Shown here piece after piece: positions 63,795-64,000 of a stretch of 64,000 bases of DNA. Position numbers and translations under genes: made by a program. Below the pieces are notes generated by a model that did not search any database, was not told where the DNA came from, and saw only the letters and a list, made by a program, of their open reading frames with translations. The DNA is from Bemisia tabaci (lineage: Eukaryota; Arthropoda; Insecta; Hemiptera; Aleyrodidae), in NCBI RefSeq assembly GCF_918797505.1, contig NC_092802.1, forward strand, positions 14,795,383-14,859,382, written 5' to 3'. Each line of letters begins with the position of its first letter. Positions within the stretch are counted from its first letter, which is position 1.

Positions 63795-64000
63795 CACTAG
63801 AAAAAAAAAAAAAAACACATTGGATCTAGAGTCCAAACTCTTAGAAACATGGACAGGAAAAAGTACTCTTGATTCAATCAGAATCTAGCTTTAAACAAGA
63901 ACCAAGCCTCTTAATTTAAGCGGATTTCGTTTTGATTCAAGTAAAAATCCGATTGAATCAAGAGTATTTTTTCTTGTCAATGTTTTCAAGAGTCTGGACT
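63795..64000. mobile_element. C family MITE C12, cut by window edge
   Basis: Begins CACTAGAAAAAAA. The arms are typical; runs to AGAGTCTGGACT at base 64000, ~25 bp short of its expected end. Confidence 0.88.

Overview
The window looks like intergenic or intronic DNA from an animal nuclear genome, most likely an arthropod. A hemipteran such as a whitefly is possible, but that is a weak impression. The evidence is a eukaryotic tRNA-Ile(AAU), a 5'-truncated jockey-type retrotransposon with a poly-A tail, a pogo-like remnant, and dozens of short palindromic transposons (MITEs). No open reading frame here can be defended as a host protein-coding gene. Nearly all the short ORFs are repeats of one another because they lie in inverted-repeat arms or in different copies of one repeat family.

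Letters used for repeat families: A, B (and Y, Z, H) are hAT-like, with 8-bp target-site duplications (TSDs). C is a palindromic MITE with TA TSDs, and D (ends CTGCCGTGC) is TA-flanked. E and G end in CAGGGTGTC with 5-bp TSDs. F ends in CAGGGTTGCCACAG. K is a ~505-bp fold-back element. L has ends ACACGGAG. M and V sit in TTAA. N ends in CACAGTG and sits in CGNCG targets (Transib-like). P has ends near AATCAGTGAG. H and J carry a shared ~40-bp motif.

Layout: 1-1664 is a fold-back element with ~570-bp near-identical arms. 2-9 kb holds A, B, C, D, L, R, W and G copies, several nested. 8.9-12.2 kb holds a 348-bp tandem duplication, K1, L2 with M inside it, and U. 13.3-17.9 kb holds N1, hAT-like Z, and E1 with H1 inside it. 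18.9-24.6 kb holds AA, S1 with H2 inside it, K2, S2 with X inside it, and a triple nest D7>F1>P3. 25-29.5 kb is rich in C copies, including C5 with J1 inside it and C7 with V inside it. 30-40 kb holds E2, N2, H3, B2, N3 with E3 inside it, and the jockey fragment. 41-50 kb holds E4 with J2 inside it, K3, an inverted-repeat element carrying a tRNA-like sequence, an 82-bp array, and N5 with P1 inside it. 50-55 kb is less repetitive, with tRNA-Ile and a GC-rich island carrying a good minus-strand splice donor. 55-64 kb holds K4, F4 with C11, P2, R2, T, D12 with G3, D13, F5 with Q and K pieces, D14, and C12, which is cut by the window edge.

The most interesting signals are four. (1) The N family combines a V(D)J-RSS-like heptamer CACAGTG, an ACAAAA box 24 bp inside, and CGNCG targets, which are Transib hallmarks. 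(2) A ~40-bp motif is shared by a hAT-like element, an unrelated element J (where it forms a perfect 74-bp palindrome) and a free 82-bp tandem array. (3) Several local duplications are centred on palindromic MITEs. (4) Two empty sites inside the window document individual insertions. All boundaries were read by eye, so most are accurate to a few bases, and degenerate copies less so.
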